Shown here: positions 8,189-16,319 of the stretch, in pieces
How the letters are laid out: every line of letters begins with the position of its first letter
How positions within the stretch are numbered: position 1 is the first letter of the stretch
Source: Streptomyces venezuelae
GTDB lineage: Bacteria; Actinomycetota; Actinomycetes; Streptomycetales; Streptomycetaceae
NCBI RefSeq assembly: GCF_008642355.1
Contig: NZ_CP029193.1
Coordinates: forward strand, 1,946,001-2,010,000
Reading direction: 5' to 3'
DNA length: 64,000 nucleotides
The notes under the pieces: model-generated
Database searches by the model: none
Told to the model about the DNA's origin: nothing
What the model saw: the letters and a program-made list of their open reading frames with translations, nothing else
Made by a program: the position numbers and the translations under genes

Positions 8189-9629
8189 GGCGTACGAGGT
8201 TTCCGCGTTGTTCGCCGATGCGGCCTGTGGTGTTGGTGGGGCGGTCGGGGGTGTGGAGGCCGAAGGTGGTGAAGGCGGTGCGTTGTGGTTGGGGGTAGGG
8301 GTTTCGGCCGGTGAGGTGGTTGAGGATGGTGGCGCTGCGCCAGGTGGCGAGGCCGAGGTCGGGGGTGCCGACGCCGTGGGTGTGGCGTTCGGCGTTCTGT
8401 ACGTAGACGGAGCCGGTGACGGAGGGGTCGAGGACGAGTCGGTACTGGTCGTCGATGCGGGGGCGGGCTGAGGAGTCTTTGCGGATGTAGGGGTCGAGTC
8501 CTGCGAGGAGTTGGTCGAGGGGGCGTTCGCGGTAGCCGGTGGCGAGGATGACGGCGTCGGTGGTGAGGCGGGAGCGGGTGCCTTGTTGGAGGTGTTCGAG
8601 GTGGAGTTCGACGCGGGTGGTGGCGACGCGGCCCGCGGTGCGGACGGAGACGCCGGGGGTGAGGACGGCGTCGGGCCAGCCGCCGTGGAGGGTGCGGCGG
8701 TAGAGCTCGTCGTGGATGGCGGTGATGGTGTCGGTGTCGATGCCTTTGTGGAGTTGCCATTGGTGGGGGACGAGGCCGTCGCGTACGGCTTCGGGGAGTG
8801 CGTGGAAGTAGCGGGTGTAGTCGGGGGTGAAGTGTTCGAGGCCGAGTTTCGAGTACTCCATGGGGGCGAAGGCTTCGGTGCGGGCGAGCCAGTGGATTTT
8901 CTCGTGTCCGGTGGGGCGGGCGCGGAGGAGGTCGAGGAAGATTTCGGCGCCGGACTGTCCTGAGCCGATGACGGTGATGTGGTCGGCGGTGAGGAGTTGT
9001 TCGCGGTGGTCGAGGTAGTCGGCTGAGTGGATGACGGGGACGGTGGGGGCTTCGGCGAGGGGTTTGAGGGGGTCGGGGATGTGGGGGGCGGTGCCGATGC
9101 CGAGGGCGATGTTTCTGGTGTGGGTGCGGCCGAGGGCTTCGGCTTCGCCGTCGGTGTCGAGTTGGGTGTAGTCGACTTCGAAGAGGTCGCGTTCGGGGTT
9201 CCAGCGGACGGCGTCGATCTGGTGTCCGAAGTGGAGGGTGGGGAGGTTTTCGCTGACCCATCGGCAGTAGGCGTCGTATTCGGCGCGTTGGATGTGGAAG
9301 CGCTCGGCGAAGTAGAAGGGGTAGAGGCGTTCGCGGGTTTTGAGGTAGTTGAGGAAGGACCAGGGGCTCGATGGGTCGGCGAGGGTGACGAGGTCGGCGA
9401 GGAAGGGGACTTGGAGGGTGGCGCCTTCGATGAGGAGTCCGGGGTGCCAGTGGAATGCGGGGTGTTGTTCGTAGAAGGCGGTGTCGAGTTCGGTGAGGGG
9501 GTGGGCGAGGGCGGCGAGGGAGAGGTTGAAGGGGCCGATGCCGATGCCGACGAGGTCGCGGGGGTGTTCGGGGGTGGTGGCGTGGGGTTGGGGGCCGGGG
9601 TGGTCGGCGTGGTCGGGGGTGCCGGTCAT
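8178..9629 (-). CDS. L-lysine/diaminoalkane N-monooxygenase, siderophore type (IucD/DesB-like)
   Basis: FAD- and NADPH-dependent enzyme that N-hydroxylates a primary amine as the first step to a hydroxamate siderophore. The 483-residue protein shows the FAD motif GIGIGPFNLSLAAL (about 28-41), the pair HWHPGLL and QVPFLADLVTL typical of the IucD/SidA/PvdA family, the NADPH motif VIGSGQSGAE, and the C-terminal ILATGYRER. Its ATG overlaps the TGA of the upstream decarboxylase gene by four bases, so the two are translationally coupled. The same gene order opens desferrioxamine clusters (desA-desB), where DesB hydroxylates cadaverine. Here no acyltransferase or NIS synthetase gene follows. Confidence 0.88.
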   Translation of the reverse strand: MTGTPDHADHPGPQPHATTPEHPRDLVGIGIGPFNLSLAALAHPLTELDTAFYEQHPAFHWHPGLLIEGATLQVPFLADLVTLADPSSPWSFLNYLKTRERLYPFYFAERFHIQRAEYDAYCRWVSENLPTLHFGHQIDAVRWNPERDLFEVDYTQLDTDGEAEALGRTHTRNIALGIGTAPHIPDPLKPLAEAPTVPVIHSADYLDHREQLLTADHITVIGSGQSGAEIFLDLLRARPTGHEKIHWLARTEAFAPMEYSKLGLEHFTPDYTRYFHALPEAVRDGLVPHQWQLHKGIDTDTITAIHDELYRRTLHGGWPDAVLTPGVSVRTAGRVATTRVELHLEHLQQGTRSRLTTDAVILATGYRERPLDQLLAGLDPYIRKDSSARPRIDDQYRLVLDPSVTGSVYVQNAERHTHGVGTPDLGLATWRSATILNHLTGRNPYPQPQRTAFTTFGLHTPDRPTNTTGRIGEQRGNLVRLKT

Positions 9630-11038
9630 CGGGGGGTGGTTCCTTTCGCGTGCGCGGCTTCTTCGACGAGTTTGAGGAGTGCGGTGAGGTCGGTGGTGCG
9701 GGTGTGGGGGTTGAGGAGGGTGGCTTTGAGCCAGCGGCGGCCGTCGAGGGTGGCGCGGCCGAGGACGGCGGTGCCTTCGGTGAGGAGGTGTCGTCGTACG
9801 TGGGCGATGTGGTGGTCGGTGGCGTGGGTGGGGCGGAACAGAACGGTGCTGATGGTGGGGGTGTCGTAGAGCTCGAAGGCGGGGTGGGCGTCGATGAGTT
9901 CGGCGAACCGCTGTGCTTGTGCGCAGACTTGGTCGACGAGGTGGCCGAGTCCGGTGCGTCCGTAGGCCTTGAGGGTGGCGGCGATTTTGAGGACGTCGGG
10001 GCGTCGGGTGGTGCGGAGGGAGCGGCCGAGGAGGTCGGGGAGGCCTGCGTCGGAGTCGTCGTCGGCGTTGAGGTAGTCGGCGCGGTGGTTGAGGGCGTCG
10101 AGGTCGTGGGGGTCGCGGACGGCGATGAGGCCTGCGGCGGCGGGTTGCCAGCCGAGTTTGTGGAGGTCCAGGGCGACGGTGTCGGCGCGGTGGATGCCGT
10201 GGAGTCGGGTCCTGTGGGTGTCGCTGAAGAGGAGTCCTCCGCCGTAGGCGGCGTCGACGTGGAGGCGGGCGCCGTGGGTGTGGCAGAGGTCGGCGATGTC
10301 GTCGAGGGGGTCGATGAGGCCTGCGTCGGTGGTGCCGGCGGTGGCGGCGACGAGGTGGGTGCCCGGGGGGCCGCCGAGTTCGGTGAGGGCTTCGTCGAGG
10401 GCGGCGGGGTCGAGGGTGCCTGCGGGGGCGGGGACGGTGACGGGTTCGGGGAGTCCGAGGAGCCAGGCGGCGCGGGTGAGGCTGTGGTGTGCGTTGGCGC
10501 CGGTGATGAGGCGGATGGGGCCGCGGGTGGTGGGGGCTTCGCGGGCGAGGAGGAGGGCGAGTTGGTTGGCTTCGGTGCCGCCGGTGGTGATGAGGGCGTC
10601 GCCGTCGGTGTGGATCTCGTCGGCGAGTGCGCGGGTGACGAGGGCCTCGAGTGCGGTGGCGGCGGGGGCTTGGTCCCAGGAGTCCATGGAGGGGTTGAGG
10701 GCGGACGCGGCGAGGTCGGCGGCGGTGGCTACGGCGAGGGGTGGGCAGTGGAGGTGGGCGGCGCAGAGGGGTTCGGCGGGGTCGGCGGCGCCTTCTGTGA
10801 GGGCGTGGACGAGGGTGCGGAGCGCGGTTTCGGGGCCGGTGCCGTGGTCGGGGAGGACGGGGTGGGCGGCGGCGCGGACGTGAGCGGCGACGGTTTCGGG
10901 TCCGCCTGCGGGGAGGGGGCCGCCGCGGGCGGCGGCGCCGGTGCGGAGGGCGTCGAGCGCGATGCCGAGCAGGGGCTCCAGGGCATCGGCTCCTTGGGCG
11001 CCTCCGGCGAGGGGCGGTGGGGTGCGCGGGGTACTCAT
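9626..11038 (-). CDS. PLP-dependent group II decarboxylase, lysine/diaminobutyrate type (DesA-like)
   Basis: Pyridoxal-phosphate decarboxylase expected to supply the diamine (cadaverine or diaminopropane) for the coupled monooxygenase. The 470 residues carry the family landmarks: AAHLHCPP and NPSMDSWDQ before the PLP domain, TTGGTEANQLALLLARE, the His stacking on PLP in ANAHHSLTRAAW, HVDAAYGGG with the Asp that contacts the ring nitrogen, and the Schiff-base lysine in LDLHKLGWQP. The ATG at 11038 has AAGGA eight bases upstream; a GTG at 11071 would fall inside a perfect inverted repeat and is less likely. Whether the substrate is lysine or diaminobutyrate cannot be decided here. Confidence 0.87.
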   Translation of the reverse strand: MSTPRTPPPLAGGAQGADALEPLLGIALDALRTGAAARGGPLPAGGPETVAAHVRAAAHPVLPDHGTGPETALRTLVHALTEGAADPAEPLCAAHLHCPPLAVATAADLAASALNPSMDSWDQAPAATALEALVTRALADEIHTDGDALITTGGTEANQLALLLAREAPTTRGPIRLITGANAHHSLTRAAWLLGLPEPVTVPAPAGTLDPAALDEALTELGGPPGTHLVAATAGTTDAGLIDPLDDIADLCHTHGARLHVDAAYGGGLLFSDTHRTRLHGIHRADTVALDLHKLGWQPAAAGLIAVRDPHDLDALNHRADYLNADDDSDAGLPDLLGRSLRTTRRPDVLKIAATLKAYGRTGLGHLVDQVCAQAQRFAELIDAHPAFELYDTPTISTVLFRPTHATDHHIAHVRRHLLTEGTAVLGRATLDGRRWLKATLLNPHTRTTDLTALLKLVEEAAHAKGTTPR

Positions 11039-11058
11039 GGGGCTGTCCTTCGGGTGCG

Positions 11059-11117
11059 CGTACAGGGGCACCAGCCTGTACGCCGCGGTGTGGCTTCGCC
11101 TGATTAGCGGGGCGAAG
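11059..11117 (-). promoter_or_regulatory. Two inverted repeats upstream of the decarboxylase gene
   Basis: An 8-bp perfect inverted repeat (CGTACAGG 11059-11066, CCTGTACG 11075-11082) lies 21 bp upstream of the ATG, and a second of 7 bp (CTTCGCC 11094-11100, GGCGAAG 11111-11117) lies just beyond. They could be operators or leader hairpins. Neither resembles the actinomycete iron box (TTAGGTTAGG-type) that normally controls siderophore genes. Confidence 0.45.
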
Positions 11118-11558
11118 GGAACCCGAAAGTGGTACTGCCGTGCGGAGAAAACGTGTTGGGGGGTTGGGGGGTGCTACGGGTGCCCCCTGGGGTGGGGCTG
11201 CGATCTTGGGGCCCTGAGTTGCGGGGGGGGTGGAGGCCTCCTCCCCGGCTCGGAAGTCGGGGGGGCCACAAAGCTTGGGTCGGGGCCGAGAGCCAGGGGC
11301 TGGGCCGAGTGCCTGAGCCAGGGGCGGGGCCCGGGAGGGCGGGGCCCCGGAGAGCGGGCCCCGCCCAGGGGGGCGGGCCGAGCGCGCTGCGAGCAGGCCC
11401 GGCTCGCTCGGTGCGCCCCCCCGGGGGGGCGGCCCGCGGGGGCCGGGGGGGGGCGGGTGGCTTGGGCCCCGGAGCGAAGCCGCGGAGGGCGGACCGACCC
11501 GGCACTCCCCCCCAGGAGGCCAGCGCGACCCGCCTCGGGTCACTCCCCCCCATGAACG
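11118..11558. other. Non-coding G-run-rich intergenic block
   Basis: About 440 bp between the decarboxylase and pepN genes with no plausible gene. The + strand is dominated by runs of four to nine G from 11160 to about 11475, then switches to C runs near 11506-11550. It includes a perfect 18-bp palindrome of seven C and seven G flanked by CG (11414-11431). Base composition is unlike both coding sequence and the other spacers here. Confidence 0.75.
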
Positions 11559-14147
11559 TCAGCCCACCCGCTCCTCCGGGTCCGCCCCACTCCCCCGCAC
11601 GCGCAGCGCCCGCGCGAGGTCGTCCAGCTGGTCGATCAGTTTGCGGCGCAGGGCGGGTGTGGGGTCGGCGTCGCGTAGGCAGCGTTCGCCGAGGTGGAGG
11701 GTTTCGGGGTCGACGAAGGGGGCGGGGAAGGCGTGGCGGCCCGCGGCTTCGGCCATGGCGGGGCCGCGGCGTGCGGCGAGGGCGACGGCGTCTTCGTAGT
11801 AGCGGGGGATGTACTCCCGTACGAGGTCGGCCTGTTCGGGTTGCCAGAAGCCTTGGGCGGTGGCGGTGAAGAGGTAGTTGGAGAGGTCGTCGGAGCTGAA
11901 CATGGCGTCCCAGGCGGCGCGTTTGGCGGCGGCGTCGGGGAGGGCGGCGCGGCAGCGGGCGGCGCCTTCCTGACCGGTGGCGCTGGGGTCGCGTTCGAGT
12001 TCGGCGGCGATGGCGGTTTCGTCGGTGGCGTCGAGGACGGCGAGGCGGGTGAGGATGCGCCAGCGGAGTTCGGGGTCGAGTTCGGGGCCGCCGGGGACGG
12101 TGCCTTCGGTGAGCCAGGCCTGGAGGGGTGCGGGTTGGGTGGCGACATCGATGGCGCCGCGGACGGCGGTGAGGCGCAGGCCGGGGTTGCTGCCGTCCTC
12201 GGTGCGGCGGATGAGGTCGCGGCAGAGGTCGTCGAGGACGGCGAGGGCCGCGGGGCGTTGTCCGGGGGTGGTGAGGCGGTCGGCGATGTGGACGGTGGCG
12301 AAGGTGAGGACGCCTTGGACGATGGCGAGGTCGGTTTCCTCGGGGAGGTGTGTGCGGGCGGCTTCCAGGTAGGTGGTGCCTTGGAGTTCGCCGTCGCGGA
12401 CCATGTCGCGCAGGCTGTTCCACAGGACGGCGCGGGTGAGGGCGTCGGGTACGCCGGAGAGGCCGCGCAGCGCGGTTTCCTCGGAGACGTCGTCGAGGCG
12501 GATCTTGGCGTAGGTGAGGTCCTGGTCGTTGGGGACGATGAGGGCGGGGCGGCCGCCGTCGCGTGGGGTTTCGGTGCCGGTGGCGGGGACGTCGGTCTCG
12601 AAGCGTTCGCGCAGGACGAGGGCGGGGGCGCCGGAGAGGTCGCGGTCGTAGACGCCGACGGCGATGCGGTGGGGGCGGCCGGTGTCGTGGTCGGGGCCGC
12701 CGTCGCGGTCGATGGTGAGGGTCCAGGTGCGGCCGGTGTGGGTGACTTTGGGGGTGAGGGTGTCGACGCCGGTGGTGCGCAGCCACGCTTCGGCCCAGGC
12801 GTGGACGTCGCGGTCGGTGGCGTGGGCGAGGGATTCGATGAAGTCGGCGAGGGTGGCGTTGCCGAATTTGTGGCGGGCGAAGTGGGTGTTGATGCCGGTG
12901 AGGAAGTCTTTCTCGCCGAGCCAGGCGACGAGCTGGCGGAGGGCGCTCGCTCCCTTGGCGTAGGAGATGCCGTCGAAGTTGAGCATGGCGGACGCGGTGT
13001 CGGGGACGGCGTCGGGGTCGGGGGCGACGGGGTGGGTGGAGGGGCGTTGGTCGGCGTCGTAGCCCCAGGATTTGCGGGCGATGCCGAAGTCGGTCCAGGG
13101 GTCGGTGGATGGGGTGTCCCCTGCTCGAACGGAGTTGAGAGCTTGGGGAAGGGTGGCTTCGGCGATGGTCTGGAAGCCCATGTATTCGGCGAAGGACTCG
13201 TTGAGCCAGATGTCGTCCCACCAGCGGAGGGTGACGAGGTCGCCGAACCACATGTGGGCCATTTCGTGGGCGATGACCATGGCGCGGGTCTGGCGTTCGG
13301 TGTCGGTGACGGCGGAGCGGTAGATGAATTCGTCGCGGAAGGTGACGAGTCCGGGGTTCTCCATGGCGCCGGCGTTGAATTCGGGGACGAACGCCTGGTC
13401 GTAGGAGTCGAAGGGGTAGGGTTCGTCGAATTTCTCGTGGTAGCGGTCGTAGCAGGTGCGGGTGATGTCGAGGATTTCTTCGGCGTCGGCGTCGAGGTAG
13501 GGGGCGAGGGAGCGTCGGCAGTGGATGCCGAAGGGCAGGCCGCGGTGTTCGGTGCGTACGGAGTGCCAGGGGCCCGCGGCGACGGCGACGAGGTAGGTGG
13601 AGATGAGGGGGGTGGGTGCGGCGCGCCAGGTGCCCGCGCCGAGGTGTTCGGTGATGCCGTTGGCGAGGACGGTCCACTGTTCGGGGGCGGTGACGGTCAG
13701 CTCGAAGACGGCTTTGAGGTCGGGCTGGTCGAAGGCGGCGAAGACGCGCTGGACGTCTTCCATGAAGAGCTGGGTGTAGAGGTACGTTTCGCCGTCGCTG
13801 GGGTCGGTGAAGCGGTGCATGCCTTCGCCGGTGCGGGAGTAGCGCATCGCGGCGTCGACGTGGAGTTCGTGTTCGCCGGGGGTGAGGCCGTCGAGGGCGA
13901 GGCGGTTGTCGGCGAGTGCGGTGGGGTCCAGCGGGTGCCCGTCGAGGGTGACGGAGCGCAGCTCGGCGGGCTTGAGCTCGACGAAGGTGTCGCCTTGGGT
14001 GCGGGCGCTGAAGCGGATCACGGTGCGGGAGTCGAAGGTGTCGCGGGCGGGGTCGGCCGCCCGGGTGAGATCGAGCTCGACCGTGTACCGGTGGACGTCG
14101 ATGAGCTGGGCACGGGTCTGCGCTTCGTCGCGCGTCAGTACGGGCAT
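11559..14147 (-). CDS. pepN: Aminopeptidase N (M1 family)
   Basis: Cytosolic zinc aminopeptidase that removes N-terminal residues from peptides. The 862 residues show the M1 layout: N-terminal beta domain, exopeptidase motif GAMEN at 260-264, zinc site HEMAH at 294-298 with the third ligand Glu317 in NESFAEY, then a C-terminal helical domain from about residue 450. Between the conserved AEAT and WTDFG segments lie about 17 extra residues (331-347) encoded by a dispersed palindromic repeat; mycobacterial and S. lividans PepN go directly from one to the other, as I recall them. The reading frame is kept, so the enzyme is probably functional. The ATG at 14147 starts the canonical MPVLTRDEA. Confidence 0.96.
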   Translation of the reverse strand: MPVLTRDEAQTRAQLIDVHRYTVELDLTRAADPARDTFDSRTVIRFSARTQGDTFVELKPAELRSVTLDGHPLDPTALADNRLALDGLTPGEHELHVDAAMRYSRTGEGMHRFTDPSDGETYLYTQLFMEDVQRVFAAFDQPDLKAVFELTVTAPEQWTVLANGITEHLGAGTWRAAPTPLISTYLVAVAAGPWHSVRTEHRGLPFGIHCRRSLAPYLDADAEEILDITRTCYDRYHEKFDEPYPFDSYDQAFVPEFNAGAMENPGLVTFRDEFIYRSAVTDTERQTRAMVIAHEMAHMWFGDLVTLRWWDDIWLNESFAEYMGFQTIAEATLPQALNSVRAGDTPSTDPWTDFGIARKSWGYDADQRPSTHPVAPDPDAVPDTASAMLNFDGISYAKGASALRQLVAWLGEKDFLTGINTHFARHKFGNATLADFIESLAHATDRDVHAWAEAWLRTTGVDTLTPKVTHTGRTWTLTIDRDGGPDHDTGRPHRIAVGVYDRDLSGAPALVLRERFETDVPATGTETPRDGGRPALIVPNDQDLTYAKIRLDDVSEETALRGLSGVPDALTRAVLWNSLRDMVRDGELQGTTYLEAARTHLPEETDLAIVQGVLTFATVHIADRLTTPGQRPAALAVLDDLCRDLIRRTEDGSNPGLRLTAVRGAIDVATQPAPLQAWLTEGTVPGGPELDPELRWRILTRLAVLDATDETAIAAELERDPSATGQEGAARCRAALPDAAAKRAAWDAMFSSDDLSNYLFTATAQGFWQPEQADLVREYIPRYYEDAVALAARRGPAMAEAAGRHAFPAPFVDPETLHLGERCLRDADPTPALRRKLIDQLDDLARALRVRGSGADPEERVG
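13111..13157 (-). repeat. Dispersed palindromic repeat inserted in frame in pepN
   Basis: The stretch containing CCTGCTCGAACGGAG and GAGAGCTTGGGGAAGG matches, with a few substitutions and small gaps, the stretch at 41741-41787. The two halves form an imperfect stem (C-run plus TGCTC against GAG-AGC plus G-run). The same type of element is found in many Streptomyces spacers; here it is translated as residues 331-347 of PepN. Confidence 0.8.
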
Positions 14148-14182
14148 GGGGCCATGCTGCCCGATGGTGCGGGGACGGGTGT

Positions 14183-14240
14183 AGGGCCGTCGCCTCAGAT
14201 GCAGGGCCGTCGCCTCAGATGCAGGGCCGTCGCCTCAGAG
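14183..14240. repeat. Three tandem copies of a 20-bp unit
   Basis: AGGGCCGTCGCCTCAGATGC occurs at 14183-14202 and 14203-14222, with the first 17 bases again at 14223-14239. It lies between pepN and the next gene and is non-coding. The copies are identical, which suggests recent slippage and possible length variation between strains. Confidence 0.9.
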
Positions 14241-14298
14241 CGGACCGCCCACGGGGTCGGCGGGCGGTCCGGGACGGGCCGGGGCCCTGTGTCGGGCC

Positions 14299-14730
14299 TC
14301 AGGCGACGCAGCCGGGCAGTTTGGCGCGTGCGGACTCGGCGACCTTCTGGCCGTTGACGTACATCTCGCTGTAGATGCCGCGGACGTGGACGAAGCCGTT
14401 GTAGCAGGCCCCTGCCGCGTCGAGGGAGCCGACGGAGAAGAACTGCTTGTTGTGGCCGAGCTGCTTGTCCGGGTTCCAGGAGATGTCGGACCAGATGCGG
14501 ATCTCCACGGTGGCGTTGCCGCAGCCGCCGCCGCGCCGTTCGACGGTGGCCTTTGCCCGGCCGAATCCGTCGCTGACGGGGATGTGCGCCGTGTTGGTGC
14601 ACGGCAGGGCCCGAGACGGCTCGGGGGCCGGGTGGGCACCGGTCGGCGCGGAGTGCGCGGGCGCGGCGGCGAGTGCGGACAGGGCGAGGAGCGCCGCCGC
14701 GGCGAGGCCGCGCAGCGAGGTTTTTGTCAT
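14299..14730 (-). CDS. Small secreted protein of unknown function
   Basis: A 143-residue protein with a clear Sec signal peptide: basic start, Leu/Ala-rich core at 8-22, cleavage near AHSA at about 28. The mature part has four cysteines (in LPCTN, GGGCGN, GACYNG and at the end PGCVA), which could form two disulfides, and the strand-rich segment ATVEIRIWSD. I do not recognise the family. The ATG at 14730 fits the signal peptide. It is monocistronic by spacing. Confidence 0.78.
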   Translation of the reverse strand: MTKTSLRGLAAAALLALSALAAAPAHSAPTGAHPAPEPSRALPCTNTAHIPVSDGFGRAKATVERRGGGCGNATVEIRIWSDISWNPDKQLGHNKQFFSVGSLDAAGACYNGFVHVRGIYSEMYVNGQKVAESARAKLPGCVA

Positions 14731-14861
14731 GCAGTGGTGATAGCCGCCTTCGCGGGGCGGTGGACAGTGAAGCGTCGGCCGGTCACTCGCGCGGGCGGAT
14801 TAGTCGTACGGGAGAAACGACACGGCAGGCAGCAGCGGGTGAGGGGTGGCCTCGTCGCTGG

Positions 14862-15275
14862 TCAGGGGCTCGTCAGGGGCTGTTCGGCGATCTGCTCGTG
14901 GTGCCTGATGACCTCGGCGATGATGAAGTTGAGGAGTTTCTCCGCGAAGGCCGGGTCGAGTTTGGCGCTCTCGGCGAGTTCGCGGAGGCGGGCGATCTGG
15001 CGGGACTCGCGGCTCGGGTCGGCGGGCGGCAGGTGGTGCTGGGCCTTGAGGTGGCCGACCTGCTGGGTGCATTTGAAGCGTTCGGCGAGCATGTGGACGA
15101 CGGCGGCGTCGATGTTGTCGATGCTGTCGCGCAGGCGGGACAGCTCGGCGCGCACCGCGTCGTCCGCGGTCTGCGCGGTGTCCGTGGTCTGCGCGGTGTC
15201 CGTGGTCTGCGCGCCCGCGGCGTGCGCGGGGCTCGTGCCGTTCACATTGTCGTCGCTGGTGTGGCTGGTGGTCAT
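14862..15275 (-). CDS. Chorismate mutase, AroQ type
   Basis: Small all-helical enzyme converting chorismate to prephenate for phenylalanine and tyrosine synthesis. After a low-complexity N-terminus with a repeated TTDTAQ (residues 25-36, from two DNA copies of an 18-bp unit), the AroQ domain covers about 40-135: LSRLRDSIDNIDAAVVHMLAERF with the catalytic Arg and the KxxQVGHLKA segment, then ESRQIARLRELAE and the last helix LLNFIIAEVIRHHEQI. It has no fused prephenate dehydratase or regulatory domain. The start is the ATG at 15275. It has no pathway partner adjacent. Confidence 0.9.
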   Translation of the reverse strand: MTTSHTSDDNVNGTSPAHAAGAQTTDTAQTTDTAQTADDAVRAELSRLRDSIDNIDAAVVHMLAERFKCTQQVGHLKAQHHLPPADPSRESRQIARLRELAESAKLDPAFAEKLLNFIIAEVIRHHEQIAEQPLTSP

Positions 15276-15286
15276 GGTCCCCGAGC

Positions 15287-16195
15287 CTACGTGGCCGGTC
15301 CGGGGCCGCCAGCGGCGGAAGAGCGCAAAATCGGTGGGTGCTCGGGGTCGGGTATTCGGTGGGACCAGCCGCCGGGTACGGCCCTTCCCTGCTGGTCGCG
15401 GAAGCGTACGGGGGCCATTCCGACCCGGCGGGTGAAGAGGCGTGAAAAGTACGCCGGGTCGTCGTAGCCGACGCGGCGGGCGACGGCGGCGACGGGCAGT
15501 TCGGTGGCTGCGAGGAGTTCCTTGGCGCGGCCGAGGCGGATGCCGAGGAGGTAGTCCTTGGGGCTGCATCCCGCGCCGCGGCGCACGGCGGTGCGGAGTT
15601 CGGCGGGGGTCATGCCGTGCCGGGCGGCGTGTTCGGCGACGGACAGGGGCTGGAAGGCGTCGCGGGCGAGGGCCTGGAGGACGGGGTCGCCGTCGGGGGC
15701 GATGTCGGCGCGGGCGCGGCGCAGGGCGACGAGGAGTTCGTGGACGGCGGCGCCGGTCTCCACTTCGAGGAGGGGGTTGCCGCGGCGGGCGGCGCGGGCG
15801 ATGCGGGCGACGACGGCACGGGCGCCGGCCGCGTCGGAGAGCGGTACGACGGGGCGGGTGGGTTCGATGTAGCCGAGTTCGGTGTACGTGGTGGTGGCGG
15901 GTCCGGTGAAGTCGACGAAGCACTCGTCCCAGCCGGTGTCGGGGTCGGGTGCGTAGTGGTGGCGGGTGCCGGGGGTGAGCCAGATCAGGGCGGGTGCGGT
16001 GACGGTGGTGCGGCGGCCGTCGGGGCCGCGGAACCAGCCGCCGCCGGAGCTGATGACGACGGCGACGTGGTGGTCGAGGGTGCGGGGGCCGACGGTCGGC
16101 AGGAGGCCGTGCTGCAGGCCGACGCCTAGGCAGGCGAGGCCGAGTCTGTGGTGGGCGGGGCTGGGAGTGAAATACCGCATCCACGTGTGGTACAT
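15287..16195 (-). CDS. AraC-family transcriptional regulator (carbohydrate type)
   Basis: A 302-residue regulator with an N-terminal cupin-like sensing domain (about 15-165; LTPGTRHHYAPD and WDECFVDFTGP as in regulators of sugar operons) and a C-terminal AraC DNA-binding domain (about 185-285) with two helix-turn-helices: LSVAEHAARHGMTPAELRTAV and LPVAAVARRVGYDDPAYFSRLF. The ATG at 16195 is used; a later ATG at 16180 is possible. It is divergent from the GH35 gene across a 124-bp spacer, the usual layout for a local activator. It probably controls the GH35 and GH101 genes, which share a 12-base word upstream. Confidence 0.93.
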   Translation of the reverse strand: MYHTWMRYFTPSPAHHRLGLACLGVGLQHGLLPTVGPRTLDHHVAVVISSGGGWFRGPDGRRTTVTAPALIWLTPGTRHHYAPDPDTGWDECFVDFTGPATTTYTELGYIEPTRPVVPLSDAAGARAVVARIARAARRGNPLLEVETGAAVHELLVALRRARADIAPDGDPVLQALARDAFQPLSVAEHAARHGMTPAELRTAVRRGAGCSPKDYLLGIRLGRAKELLAATELPVAAVARRVGYDDPAYFSRLFTRRVGMAPVRFRDQQGRAVPGGWSHRIPDPEHPPILRSSAAGGPGPAT

Positions 16196-16254
16196 CCGCG
16201 TGCGTCCCTTTCATCCGGGCGCTGGCCCGCTCCTTGCGTCCAACCGGGCTCGAT

Positions 16255-16266
16255 CTTTGTCCATGG
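16255..16266 (+). promoter_or_regulatory. Candidate operator CTTTGTCCATGG upstream of GH35
   Basis: This word lies 54-65 bp upstream of the GH35 start, reading in the direction of transcription, and contains part of a perfect palindrome GTCCATGGAC (16259-16268). The identical word occurs in the same orientation upstream of the GH101 gene. Confidence 0.6.
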
Positions 16267-16319
16267 ACCCTGTGGCCCGCCAGAGGTGATCGTGGGCGGG
16301 ACGTGAGCGAGAGGACGCG

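Noticed and set aside
11039..11117. Iron box (DmdR/IdeR site) before the siderophore pair
   Set aside because: I looked for the TTAGGTTAGGCTAACC-type palindrome and found nothing close; only unrelated inverted repeats are there.
11104..13677. Long open frame overlapping pepN in another frame of the same strand
   Set aside because: Dominated by Arg/Pro runs, no domains, and pepN in the other frame is clear.
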